Below are positions 14,292-21,606 of a stretch of 26,526 nt of DNA, piece by piece. Positions within the stretch are counted from its first letter, which is position 1, and every line of letters begins with the position of its first letter. Origin of the DNA: an uncultured Lachnospiraceae bacterium (GTDB taxonomy: Bacteria > Bacillota > Clostridia > Lachnospirales > Lachnospiraceae); assembly GCA_902489645.1 (NCBI GenBank), contig CABUAW010000036.1, positions 1-26,526 of the forward strand, given 5' to 3'. The notes below the pieces were generated by a model. The model did no database searches. It was not told the DNA's origin and was given only the letters and a program-made list of their open reading frames with translations. A program made the position numbers and the translations under genes.

Positions 14292-16049
14292 CTAAGACAA
14301 ATTGTCTCCTGTTTCCTCCTGTATTTCTTCCTGTTTATCCTCAGGAAACAGATAGGGCAGCACCATCTGGTAAATCTCACTCATAACCGGCGCCGCAATC
14401 GTGCCGCCATAATAGGTTCCCACCGGTTCGTCAATCAGAATAATACCAATAATCTTCGGATTATCCACCGGTGAAAATCCTATAAAGGAGGCAATATATT
14501 TTCCCGAACCCCGGGGCAGCTTTTGAGACGTCGCCGTCTTTCCGCCCACAGCGTATCCGGCCACCTGACCGTTTTTCCCTGTCCCTTCCGAGACAACCAG
14601 CCCCAGAAGCTCTTTCATCGTCTCCGATGTCTCTTTACTGATGGCTCCGCTTTTCACCGGATAATCGAACACGGTCTGTTGATTTCCTTCTGCGTCCGTC
14701 GTATACATTCCCAGATGCGGGGTCACCAGATTGCCCCCGTTAATCACGGCGCTCACAGCCCGAAGAAGCTGCAGCGGCGTAATCTGGAACGACTGTCCGA
14801 AGGATATGGTCGCCAGCTCCACGGCCCCGACATTTTCTATCTTATGCATAATCGAAGTCGCTTCCCCGGGAAGGTCCACTCCGGTTTTTTCAAAAAGTCC
14901 CAGTCTTCCAAAATATTCATAAAGGCCTTCAATGCCCACCCGGGCGCCGACATCCATGAATACCGGATTACAGGAATTCATAAACCCTTCGGTAAACGTT
15001 TCGCTCCCGTGGCCTCCGGTTTTGTGGCAGCGGATTTTCCGGTCCGCCACAATCCGGAATCCCGGACATGAAAATGTATCATTTAAGGTCACCACTTTTT
15101 TTTCCAGGGCCGATGTGGCCGTAATGATTTTAAATGTGGAACCCGGCTCATATGTATCATTAATGCAGCCGTTACGCCACATCTGATTCAGCAAATCCTG
15201 GGTATTGACGCCCGTATCATCCGTCATCGACGGAATCAGGGTAAAGGGTTCATTTAAGTTGAATTCCGGTACATTGACCATGGCGTAAATTTCGCCGTTC
15301 TGCGGATTCATAAGAATAACCGAAACGCTTTTCGCCTGTTTCTGCTTCATCACCTTTTCGGCGACCTGGGTCACATAGGACTGGATATTATAGTCCAGGC
15401 TCAGATGGAGGCTTTCACCCATCACCGGCTCTACCCGGGTCTCGGCGCTGTTCTCCACTTCGATTCCCCGGACATCGGTCACCGTCAGAATCCGCCCTTC
15501 TTCCCCCTGGAGGTAGTCGTCATACATCACCTCCAGACCGATAATCCCCTGATTATCGCCGCCGGTAAATCCGATAATTTTCGCCGCCAGTTCATCATAG
15601 GGATAATATCGGGAATAGTCTTCATCGACCATCACGCCATCCAGCTTATAGCTGCGAATCAAATCGCCGGTTTCCTTTGGCACATTCGATTGGATACGTT
15701 CAATCGAAGAAATCTTTTCCACACGTTTACGTACCCTTTCCGGGTCCAGCTCCAATGTCTCGGACAACACCTCAATCACTGTCTCCGGCTCCGTAATCTG
15801 ATTGTGAATCACAGAAATTGTACATACGGACTGGTTAGTCGCCAGGGCCACGCCATTCCTGTCATAAATAATTCCCCGCTCCGCTTTGATGACCCGTTCC
15901 CGCTCATGAAGCGCATCCGCACGCTCTTTATAATGCTGAGAACGGTTTACCATGATGTACCACATACGGGCCAGAAGCACTGCCAGCAAAAGGGTCATCA
16001 TCAGCAGAACGACAAGCATTTTCCTGCGCTGATAGGTTCTTGTTTCCAT
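14292..16049 (-). CDS. Class B penicillin-binding protein, SpoVD/FtsI type
   Basis: A 585-residue bitopic transpeptidase. The N-terminal membrane helix is at about 10-33, followed by the pedestal domain with RGIIYDRNGVALATN. The transpeptidase domain has the catalytic S304 in PGSTFK, SCN at 359-361 and the third box GGKTATSQKLPRGSGKY, where the usual KTGT reads KTAT. There is no PASTA domain, although B. subtilis SpoVD has one. The gene lies between pbp2 and mraY, the typical place for spoVD or ftsI, so it could be the sporulation-cortex enzyme or the vegetative septal one. The ATG follows GGAGAGG. Confidence 0.9.
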   Translation of the reverse strand: METRTYQRRKMLVVLLMMTLLLAVLLARMWYIMVNRSQHYKERADALHERERVIKAERGIIYDRNGVALATNQSVCTISVIHNQITEPETVIEVLSETLELDPERVRKRVEKISSIERIQSNVPKETGDLIRSYKLDGVMVDEDYSRYYPYDELAAKIIGFTGGDNQGIIGLEVMYDDYLQGEEGRILTVTDVRGIEVENSAETRVEPVMGESLHLSLDYNIQSYVTQVAEKVMKQKQAKSVSVILMNPQNGEIYAMVNVPEFNLNEPFTLIPSMTDDTGVNTQDLLNQMWRNGCINDTYEPGSTFKIITATSALEKKVVTLNDTFSCPGFRIVADRKIRCHKTGGHGSETFTEGFMNSCNPVFMDVGARVGIEGLYEYFGRLGLFEKTGVDLPGEATSIMHKIENVGAVELATISFGQSFQITPLQLLRAVSAVINGGNLVTPHLGMYTTDAEGNQQTVFDYPVKSGAISKETSETMKELLGLVVSEGTGKNGQVAGYAVGGKTATSQKLPRGSGKYIASFIGFSPVDNPKIIGIILIDEPVGTYYGGTIAAPVMSEIYQMVLPYLFPEDKQEEIQEETGDNLS

Positions 16050-16093
16050 GAAACCTCTCCACGGACATTTAGTATACTATATTAATGCCCCTC

Positions 16094-18226
16094 TCAGTTT
16101 ATGCCATTCTGCTCCATATATTCGGCCAAATCATCCCAATAATATTCTCCGGTAATGTCATCATAGCCATCGCCGTCTTCATCTACCCACTGGCTCAGAT
16201 AGTCCTCAAGGTCCCCGCCGGCTCCGCTGCCGCCGGTGGCCGTGCCGCCTTCCGTTTCATCATCCACCGGCGTTCCGTCCGCATTGGTTTCCTGCTCGGC
16301 TCCCCACTGGTAATTTCCTGAAACGTTTTCTCCCTCTGCGGCATTTTCGCCGTTTTCCGGGAATATTTGAAGATAAGGAAGGACTTCCCGCAAAATATCG
16401 CCGGCCATCTTCGTCGCCGCGCTGCTGTCCTCCTGATTATTCTGCAGCTCATCAATAACAACATAGACGACAACCTGTGGATTTTCCACCGGTGCGAATC
16501 CAATAAAGGAAACCACGTATTTTCCCGAACCACGGGGCAGCTTCTCGGCCGTACCGGTTTTACCGCCAATCTTGTAGCCTTCCACTCTGGCCGCCGTCCC
16601 CGTCGTGTTCACGCCATCGTCAGCCACCGTCTGATACATAGCTTCCATCAGCCAGTCACAGGTCTCCTTGGAAAGCGTGTTTCTCACCAATACTTTATCA
16701 AAAGATTTAACCACATTGCCGCTCTCGGTCGTAATTTCCCGGACAACGTGGGGTTGATAATAATGTCCGCCATTAACTATGGAAGAAAAGGCCGCAACCA
16801 TCTGAACCATTGTCAGGTTGAAGCCCTGACCAAAGGCGCTTGTGGCCAACTCAAAGCTGCCCATTGTCGATTCATTAAAAATCAGGCTCTCCGCTCCGGC
16901 TTCTCCCGGCAAATCAATCCCCGTCGCCTGACCAAAGCCATATAACCGATGATACTTTAACATATCCGTCGTTCCAAGACGGGTACCAATCTGCATCAGA
17001 GCGTCGTTGCATGACCACATGATGGCCTCCTGGAGCGTCGTCGTACCATGACCATAAATATTATGACAGGCAATATGCTGCATCCCCACACCGTCAAATA
17101 AATCCTCTCCGCCGTCACACAGGAATGTATCGCTGGTGGATACTTTATTTTCATCCAAAGCCGCGCCGATTGTCAGCGGTTTTATTGTGGAACCCGCTTC
17201 AAAGGTATCGCTGACACAGAAATTTCGCCAGAGATTGTTATAAATAGTCACCACTTCTTCATCCGTCATGGCTTCAATCTCTTCTTCGCTGTAATACATG
17301 GTCAAATCTCTCGGAGAATTCAAATTGAAGGTCGGAGAGTTGGCCATGGCCAAAATCTCCCCGTTATTCGGATTTGCCACAATAACTCCCGTGTGCTGGC
17401 TGCCTCGTTCATTCGCCAACTGGGTCACGTATTTTTCCACAATCCGCTGAATATTCAAATCAATGGTGGACACCACATTATATCCGTTCACCGCAGCCAC
17501 CGTCGTTCTCTCAAAATCCGTTTCATCGGAGAGATAACCATATTCCCGGCCGTTGGTTCCGTTCAGCATATCGTTGTAGTAGCCTTCCAGTCCCCACGTT
17601 CCCTGATTACCGCCGATTGTAAAACCAATCAAGGCCGCAGCCAATGTATCATACGGATATTTCCGGACATATTCTTCCTCAAACCATATGCCTTTAATAT
17701 TTGCGCTGGCCTCCTGGTCCGCCTTATCCTCCGAATCCATAAAATCCTGATATGCTTTTACCGTATCATAATCCAGCTTTTTGGCCATGACCACATACCG
17801 GCTGTCCGGGCTGTCGTCCAAAACCTTATAAACTTCCGAAGCATCAATACCAAAATATTTTTCAATGGCCTCCGCCGTCGGTTCTTCACAGTCCCCGTTG
17901 GAATTCAGTACCACATAAGGGTCCAGCACCAGATTATACACCTTTTCACTGGTCGCCAGCACCGTTCCGTTCCTGTCCTGGATATCGCCCCGCTTAAAAG
18001 GGATGCTTTTACTGTCATAGTCCATCTGCGCCATAACTATTCGTGCATAGGTATCGCTGTTTGATAAATTAATCAGTAATAGTCTCGCAATTAAAACACA
18101 AATAAACAGGAGCAGTAGGATAAAAACGAGCAGCAATTTTTTTCGATTGCTCGTACCAAACTTCTTTTCCTGTTTCTTTCGTTTCTTTCTTATAGGTCGT
18201 TTCGGGAATTGATATTGCTTCGCCAA
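16094..18226 (-). CDS. Class B penicillin-binding protein with acidic, calcium-loop-like C-terminal tail
   Basis: A 710-residue bitopic transpeptidase. A very basic cytoplasmic tail (1-31) precedes a membrane helix at about 31-53. The pedestal domain starts with FKRGDIQDRNGTVLATS. Catalytic boxes are S346 in AGSTIK, SCN at 405-407 and KTGTAEKLPRGSGKY at 556-570. After the core, residues 624-710 are an acidic, Gly/Asn-rich extension ending in VDEDGDGYDDITGE, which looks like a single EF-hand or dockerin calcium loop. The start is a TTG at 18224-18226 after AGGTGG; no ATG fits. It is the vegetative septal PBP by position (after ftsL). A hairpin separates it from ftsL. Confidence 0.93.
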   Translation of the reverse strand: MAKQYQFPKRPIRKKRKKQEKKFGTSNRKKLLLVFILLLLFICVLIARLLLINLSNSDTYARIVMAQMDYDSKSIPFKRGDIQDRNGTVLATSEKVYNLVLDPYVVLNSNGDCEEPTAEAIEKYFGIDASEVYKVLDDSPDSRYVVMAKKLDYDTVKAYQDFMDSEDKADQEASANIKGIWFEEEYVRKYPYDTLAAALIGFTIGGNQGTWGLEGYYNDMLNGTNGREYGYLSDETDFERTTVAAVNGYNVVSTIDLNIQRIVEKYVTQLANERGSQHTGVIVANPNNGEILAMANSPTFNLNSPRDLTMYYSEEEIEAMTDEEVVTIYNNLWRNFCVSDTFEAGSTIKPLTIGAALDENKVSTSDTFLCDGGEDLFDGVGMQHIACHNIYGHGTTTLQEAIMWSCNDALMQIGTRLGTTDMLKYHRLYGFGQATGIDLPGEAGAESLIFNESTMGSFELATSAFGQGFNLTMVQMVAAFSSIVNGGHYYQPHVVREITTESGNVVKSFDKVLVRNTLSKETCDWLMEAMYQTVADDGVNTTGTAARVEGYKIGGKTGTAEKLPRGSGKYVVSFIGFAPVENPQVVVYVVIDELQNNQEDSSAATKMAGDILREVLPYLQIFPENGENAAEGENVSGNYQWGAEQETNADGTPVDDETEGGTATGGSGAGGDLEDYLSQWVDEDGDGYDDITGEYYWDDLAEYMEQNGIN

Positions 18227-18253
18227 GATGTCACACCACCTGTCTATCTAAGG

Positions 18254-18281
18254 AAAAGCCCCCAGTAAGCTGAGGGCTTTT
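18254..18281 (-). terminator. Internal terminator or attenuator between ftsL and the first PBP gene
   Basis: On the minus strand AAAAGCCCTCAG pairs with CTGGGGGCTTTT around a 4-nt loop, giving 12 bp with one wobble pair, followed by CCTT. It sits between the ftsL stop (18286) and the PBP start (18226), so it can lower transcription of the downstream cluster. Confidence 0.7.
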
Positions 18282-18285
18282 GTGT

Positions 18286-18807
18286 TCAGTCATCCGATGG
18301 AATCTGTCGGTATTGTTTGACATAATCCTGATTCTCATTGGAATAATAATGGATTTGCCCTTCCGTAATGGCCGTCATACCAAATTCATTGACAGCCTTC
18401 TGATATACCTCCGACAAATCAACCGCACTGTTAATGCGTTCTTCCATAGCCACATTTTCATTTGTAATAGTGCTGAGTTCCGATTTCAACGATGCCACCT
18501 GCGCACTCGTCTGAAGGATTTCGTTTTGCAGGCTCAGGTAAACAACGCAAGCCGCCACCGTCACAACGACGGAAACTATCAAAAATAATGTATACGTCAA
18601 ATTTAAGCGAAGCGCCCGCTCCTGATTTTTCCTGGCTATTTCTTTTTTTCGTTTTCTCTCTGCCTGAAGACGGCGTTCCTGTGCGCTCCTTCGCCGCTGT
18701 CCTGACGGATATTCCTCCGGCAGAGTTTCCAGTTTACGGACGGCGCTGCCTTCAACATAATATTCGGACGTGCGTCTTACGGGTCTCTTTGTTCTGTTGT
18801 CCGGCAT
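18286..18807 (-). CDS. ftsL: Cell division protein FtsL-like
   Basis: About 173 residues. A long basic cytoplasmic region (1-66, rich in Arg and Lys) precedes one membrane helix at about 70-92. A coiled coil follows (LQNEILQTSAQVASLKSEL to about 125). This is the FtsL/DivIC architecture, which forms the trimer with DivIB. Sequence is poorly conserved in this family, so position between rsmH and the PBP genes carries much of the call. The ATG at 18807 was chosen because AGGAG lies eight bases before it; an ATG nine codons upstream touches the rsmH stop. Confidence 0.85.
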   Translation of the reverse strand: MPDNRTKRPVRRTSEYYVEGSAVRKLETLPEEYPSGQRRRSAQERRLQAERKRKKEIARKNQERALRLNLTYTLFLIVSVVVTVAACVVYLSLQNEILQTSAQVASLKSELSTITNENVAMEERINSAVDLSEVYQKAVNEFGMTAITEGQIHYYSNENQDYVKQYRQIPSDD

Positions 18808-18830
18808 AGTCACCGCTCCTCTCCTGAATA

Positions 18831-19766
18831 TCAATGTCGTTCAAATACGCGAAGTTTGGCACTTTTAGACCTTGGATTTGCTTCCAGCTCTTCCTCGGAC
18901 GGAAGAATCGGCTTTCTCGTAATCACCTTTCCCATAGATTTTTTGCCGCACACACAGGTTGGAAAACCTGGCGGGCACTCGCACGGATTCTCGCATTTCC
19001 TAAAAATGTTTTTTACAATCCGGTCCTCCAGCGAATGGAAGGTGATAATGCAGATTCTGCCGTTGGTATTCAGCAGCTCCACCATTTCATTCAGATGGCC
19101 TTTCAGCACTTCAAGCTCCTGATTCAGTTCAATACGAATCGCCTGAAACGTCCGTTTGGCCGGATGTCCGCCGACGGCCCGGAATTTCATCGGAATCGCC
19201 GCCTTAATAATCTCCGTCAGTTCATCCGTTGTCTCCACAGGCTTATCCTGTCTGGCCCGAACAATGTGTTTTGCAATATTTTTTGCAAATTTATCCTCAC
19301 CGTAATCCCGTATCATCCGGTATAATTCCATTTCGCTGTAGCCATTGACAATGTCTCTGGCCGTCTTATCCTGACGCTGGTCCATACGCATGTCCAGCGG
19401 TGCATTTTCTCTATAGGTGAATCCCCGCTCCACCGTGTCCAGTTGGTAGGAAGAGACTCCCAAATCTAAAACAATGCCATGAACCCTGGAAATACCAAGG
19501 TCATTGAGTATCTGTTTCATGTCACTGTAATTGCTTCGCACAATCGTGACTTTATCTCCAAAAGGGCTTAACCGTTCTCCGGCCGCCGCAATGGCCGCCG
19601 CATCCTGGTCAATGCCGATAAAATGTCCTTTTTCACTAAGCCGGCTGCACACCTGATAGGCATGTCCGCCGCCGCCAAGTGTTCCATCGACATAAATGCC
19701 GTCCGGCACAATATGCAGATTTTCAATCGTTTCTTCCAGCAAAACAGATTGGTGTTTGAAATCCAT
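18831..19766 (-). CDS. rsmH: 16S rRNA (cytosine(1402)-N(4))-methyltransferase RsmH
   Basis: A 311-residue SAM-dependent methyltransferase (formerly MraW) that modifies C1402 in the ribosomal P site. Seen are HQSVLLEETIENL at the N-terminus, the SAM motif YVDGTLGGGGHA, GIDQDAAAI, LDLGVSSYQLD, RGFTYRENAPLDMRMD, RTFQAIRIELNQELE and the C-terminal ITFHSLEDRIVK. A cysteine-rich stretch CENPCECPPGFPTCVCG comes before the end, common in Clostridia. The ATG follows AGAGGT. It lies 24 nt downstream of mraZ and 23 nt upstream of ftsL, so it is co-transcribed with both. Confidence 0.98.
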   Translation of the reverse strand: MDFKHQSVLLEETIENLHIVPDGIYVDGTLGGGGHAYQVCSRLSEKGHFIGIDQDAAAIAAAGERLSPFGDKVTIVRSNYSDMKQILNDLGISRVHGIVLDLGVSSYQLDTVERGFTYRENAPLDMRMDQRQDKTARDIVNGYSEMELYRMIRDYGEDKFAKNIAKHIVRARQDKPVETTDELTEIIKAAIPMKFRAVGGHPAKRTFQAIRIELNQELEVLKGHLNEMVELLNTNGRICIITFHSLEDRIVKNIFRKCENPCECPPGFPTCVCGKKSMGKVITRKPILPSEEELEANPRSKSAKLRVFERH

Positions 19767-19790
19767 TTTCGTTACCTCTTTCTTTTGCTG

Positions 19791-20228
19791 TTACAGAGAA
19801 ATCCCAATGTCTTCCATATGCTGGGCAATATCATCCATATCGTCCACATCCACATCGTTGATTTCTTCCCACTTGTCTCTGCTCCAAATCTCAATACGAT
19901 TGGATACGCCGACTAAAACGGCTTCTTTTTCAAGCTTGGCAAACTCTCTCAAATTCGCCGGAATTAAAATCCGGCCCTGCTTGTCAATCTCACATTCCGA
20001 GGCTCCGGCCAGAAAAAAACGGCTGAACTTACGGGCATCTTTATTGGTCATAGGAAGCTCATGAATCTTCTGTGTAAAACAATCCCACTCTTCCTGAGGG
20101 TACACAGAGAGACAGCCGTCAAGCCCCTTCGTCAAAAAGAATCTTTCACCCAGAGATTCTCTCAGCTTTGAAGGTACAATCAGTCTGCCTTTTGCATCCA
20201 ATGTATGATTATATTCACCAATAAACAT
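19791..20228 (-). CDS. mraZ: Transcriptional regulator MraZ
   Basis: About 145 residues with two SpoVT/AbrB-like half-domains (about 5-52 and 76-120), each with the family DXXXR pattern: LDAKGRLIVPSKLRE and IDKQGRILIPANLRE. MraZ is a ring-forming DNA-binding protein that represses its own division cluster by binding short direct repeats upstream. Such repeats are visible here (20271-20300). The start is ATG 20228 because the family begins MFIGEYNHTLDAKGR; a GTG three codons upstream is in frame. It is the first gene of the cluster, divergent from ychF. Confidence 0.97.
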   Translation of the reverse strand: MFIGEYNHTLDAKGRLIVPSKLRESLGERFFLTKGLDGCLSVYPQEEWDCFTQKIHELPMTNKDARKFSRFFLAGASECEIDKQGRILIPANLREFAKLEKEAVLVGVSNRIEIWSRDKWEEINDVDVDDMDDIAQHMEDIGISL

Positions 20229-20270
20229 ACAAGCCACCCGCTTCTCACTTTCGGCGCCTTACGGAACCAT

Positions 20271-20300
20271 TTTTCACCACTTTGTTTCACTTTCTCCCAC
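20271..20300 (-). promoter_or_regulatory. MraZ-box operator: three 10-bp direct repeats
   Basis: On the minus strand three consecutive 10-mers read GTGGGAGAAA, GTGAAACAAA and GTGGTGAAAA. They share GTG at the start and AAA at the end with exact one-turn spacing. This matches the GTGG(A/T)G-like repeat arrays bound by MraZ proteins. They lie in the mraZ leader just downstream of the predicted start site. Confidence 0.7.
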
Positions 20301-20310
20301 TTGTATTTTT

Positions 20311-20339
20311 ATTCTATATTATTTGGTTTGAGAAGGCAA
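20311..20339 (-). promoter_or_regulatory. Promoter of the mraZ division cluster
   Basis: On the minus strand TTGCCT (20334-20339) and TAGAAT (20311-20316) are 17 bp apart. Transcription would begin near 20305, immediately before the MraZ repeats, which fits repression by MraZ. Confidence 0.55.
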
Positions 20340-20460
20340 TAGCAATTTTGGTTTTTTCAAAAAAATTTCATTCTTTTTTAATATATGAACCGGCTTGCTT
20401 TTTTGATGATTATATGGCCTTTTTCCAAAATATGTGATAAAATGGGTGGGAATGTGAAAA

Positions 20461-20486
20461 AAAAGCGGCCAAGAAATGTCGCTTTT
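20461..20486 (+). promoter_or_regulatory. Hairpin in the ychF leader
   Basis: AAAAGCGGC (20461-20469) pairs with GTCGCTTTT (20478-20486), nine pairs with one wobble, followed by ATAT. It lies just upstream of the ychF ribosome binding site (AAAGGA). It could act as an attenuator or stabilise the leader; function is unknown. Confidence 0.4.
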
Positions 20487-20508
20487 ATATAAGAAAGGAC
20501 GTATGAAT

Positions 20509-21606
20509 ATGAAATTAGGTATTGTCGGTCTCCCGAATGTGGGTAAAAGTACCCTTTTTAATTCGTTAACGAAAGCCGGCGCAGAATCTGCCAATTATCC
20601 ATTCTGTACAATTGACCCAAATGTGGGGATTGTCTCCGTACCGGACCACCGTCTGAACGTACTGGCTGACCTTTATGATTCGGCGAAAATCGTACCGGCC
20701 GTGATTGAATTTGTGGATATCGCCGGTCTGGTAAAAGGCGCTTCCAAAGGTGAAGGACTTGGAAATCAGTTCCTCTCCAACATCCGTGAAGTCGATGCCA
20801 TCGTTCATGTTGTCCGCTGTTTTGAAGATGACAACATTGTCCATGTCGACGGCAGCATTAATCCGCTTCGTGATATCGAAACAATCAATCTGGAATTAAT
20901 TTTTTCTGATATTGAAATTATGGAGCGCCGTTATGCCAAAGTCAGCAAAGGCGCCCGCAATGATAAATCTCTTGCAAAGGAAGCCGAGCTGGTAAAACGG
21001 ATTATCGCCCACCTGGAGGACGGTAAAATGGCCCGTTCTCTTGAAATTGATGATGAAGAGGAACAGGCTCTGTTACAGAGCTTCAATCTTCTGACATACA
21101 AGCCGGTCATTTACGCCGCCAATGTTTCCGAAGACGACCTGGCCGATGATGCCGCAGGCAATGACTTTGTTTCCTCTGTCCGTGAGTATGCGGCTTCCGA
21201 AGGTTCGGAGGTTTTTGTCATCTGCGCTCAGATTGAGCAGGAAATTGCCGAACTGGATGATGATGAGAAGAAAATGTTCCTTGAAGATTTGGGGCTTTCC
21301 GAATCCGGTCTGGAAAAACTCATTAAAGCCAGCTACCGTCTGCTCGGTTTAATCAGCTATTTGACGGCCGGTCCGACCGAATCCCGTGCATGGACCATTA
21401 AAAACGGAACAAAAGCGCCTCAGGCTGCTGGAAAGATTCATTCGGATTTTGAACGTGGATTTATTAAAGCCGAGGTTGTCAGCTATGACGATTTGATGGC
21501 CTGCGGTACTTACAACGCTGCCAAGGAAAAGGGCCTTGTCCGTATGGAAGGTAAAGAGTACGTCGTAAAAGACGGCGATGTCGTCCTTTTCCGATTCAAT
21601 GTCTGA
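20509..21606 (+). CDS. ychF: Redox-responsive ATPase YchF (OLA1 family)
   Basis: 365 residues, the normal YchF length. An Obg-type P-loop ATPase associated with ribosomes and stress response. The G1 motif is GLPNVGKST (7-15), followed by NYPFCTIDPNVGIV, the G3 DIAGLVKGASKGEGLGNQFL and IREVDAIVHVVRCFEDD. The G4 box reads NVSE rather than NKxD, which explains ATP preference in this family. A coiled-coil insert lies around 130-200 and a C-terminal TGS domain starts near 280. The start is ATG 20509, nine bases after AAAGGA; two upstream in-frame ATGs fit less well. It is divergent from mraZ. Confidence 0.97.
   Translation: MKLGIVGLPNVGKSTLFNSLTKAGAESANYPFCTIDPNVGIVSVPDHRLNVLADLYDSAKIVPAVIEFVDIAGLVKGASKGEGLGNQFLSNIREVDAIVHVVRCFEDDNIVHVDGSINPLRDIETINLELIFSDIEIMERRYAKVSKGARNDKSLAKEAELVKRIIAHLEDGKMARSLEIDDEEEQALLQSFNLLTYKPVIYAANVSEDDLADDAAGNDFVSSVREYAASEGSEVFVICAQIEQEIAELDDDEKKMFLEDLGLSESGLEKLIKASYRLLGLISYLTAGPTESRAWTIKNGTKAPQAAGKIHSDFERGFIKAEVVSYDDLMACGTYNAAKEKGLVRMEGKEYVVKDGDVVLFRFNV

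Noticed and set aside
15405..16085. A 226-codon open frame opposite the SpoVD/FtsI-type PBP gene
   Set aside because: No family resemblance, and composition typical of an antisense shadow of a well-supported gene.
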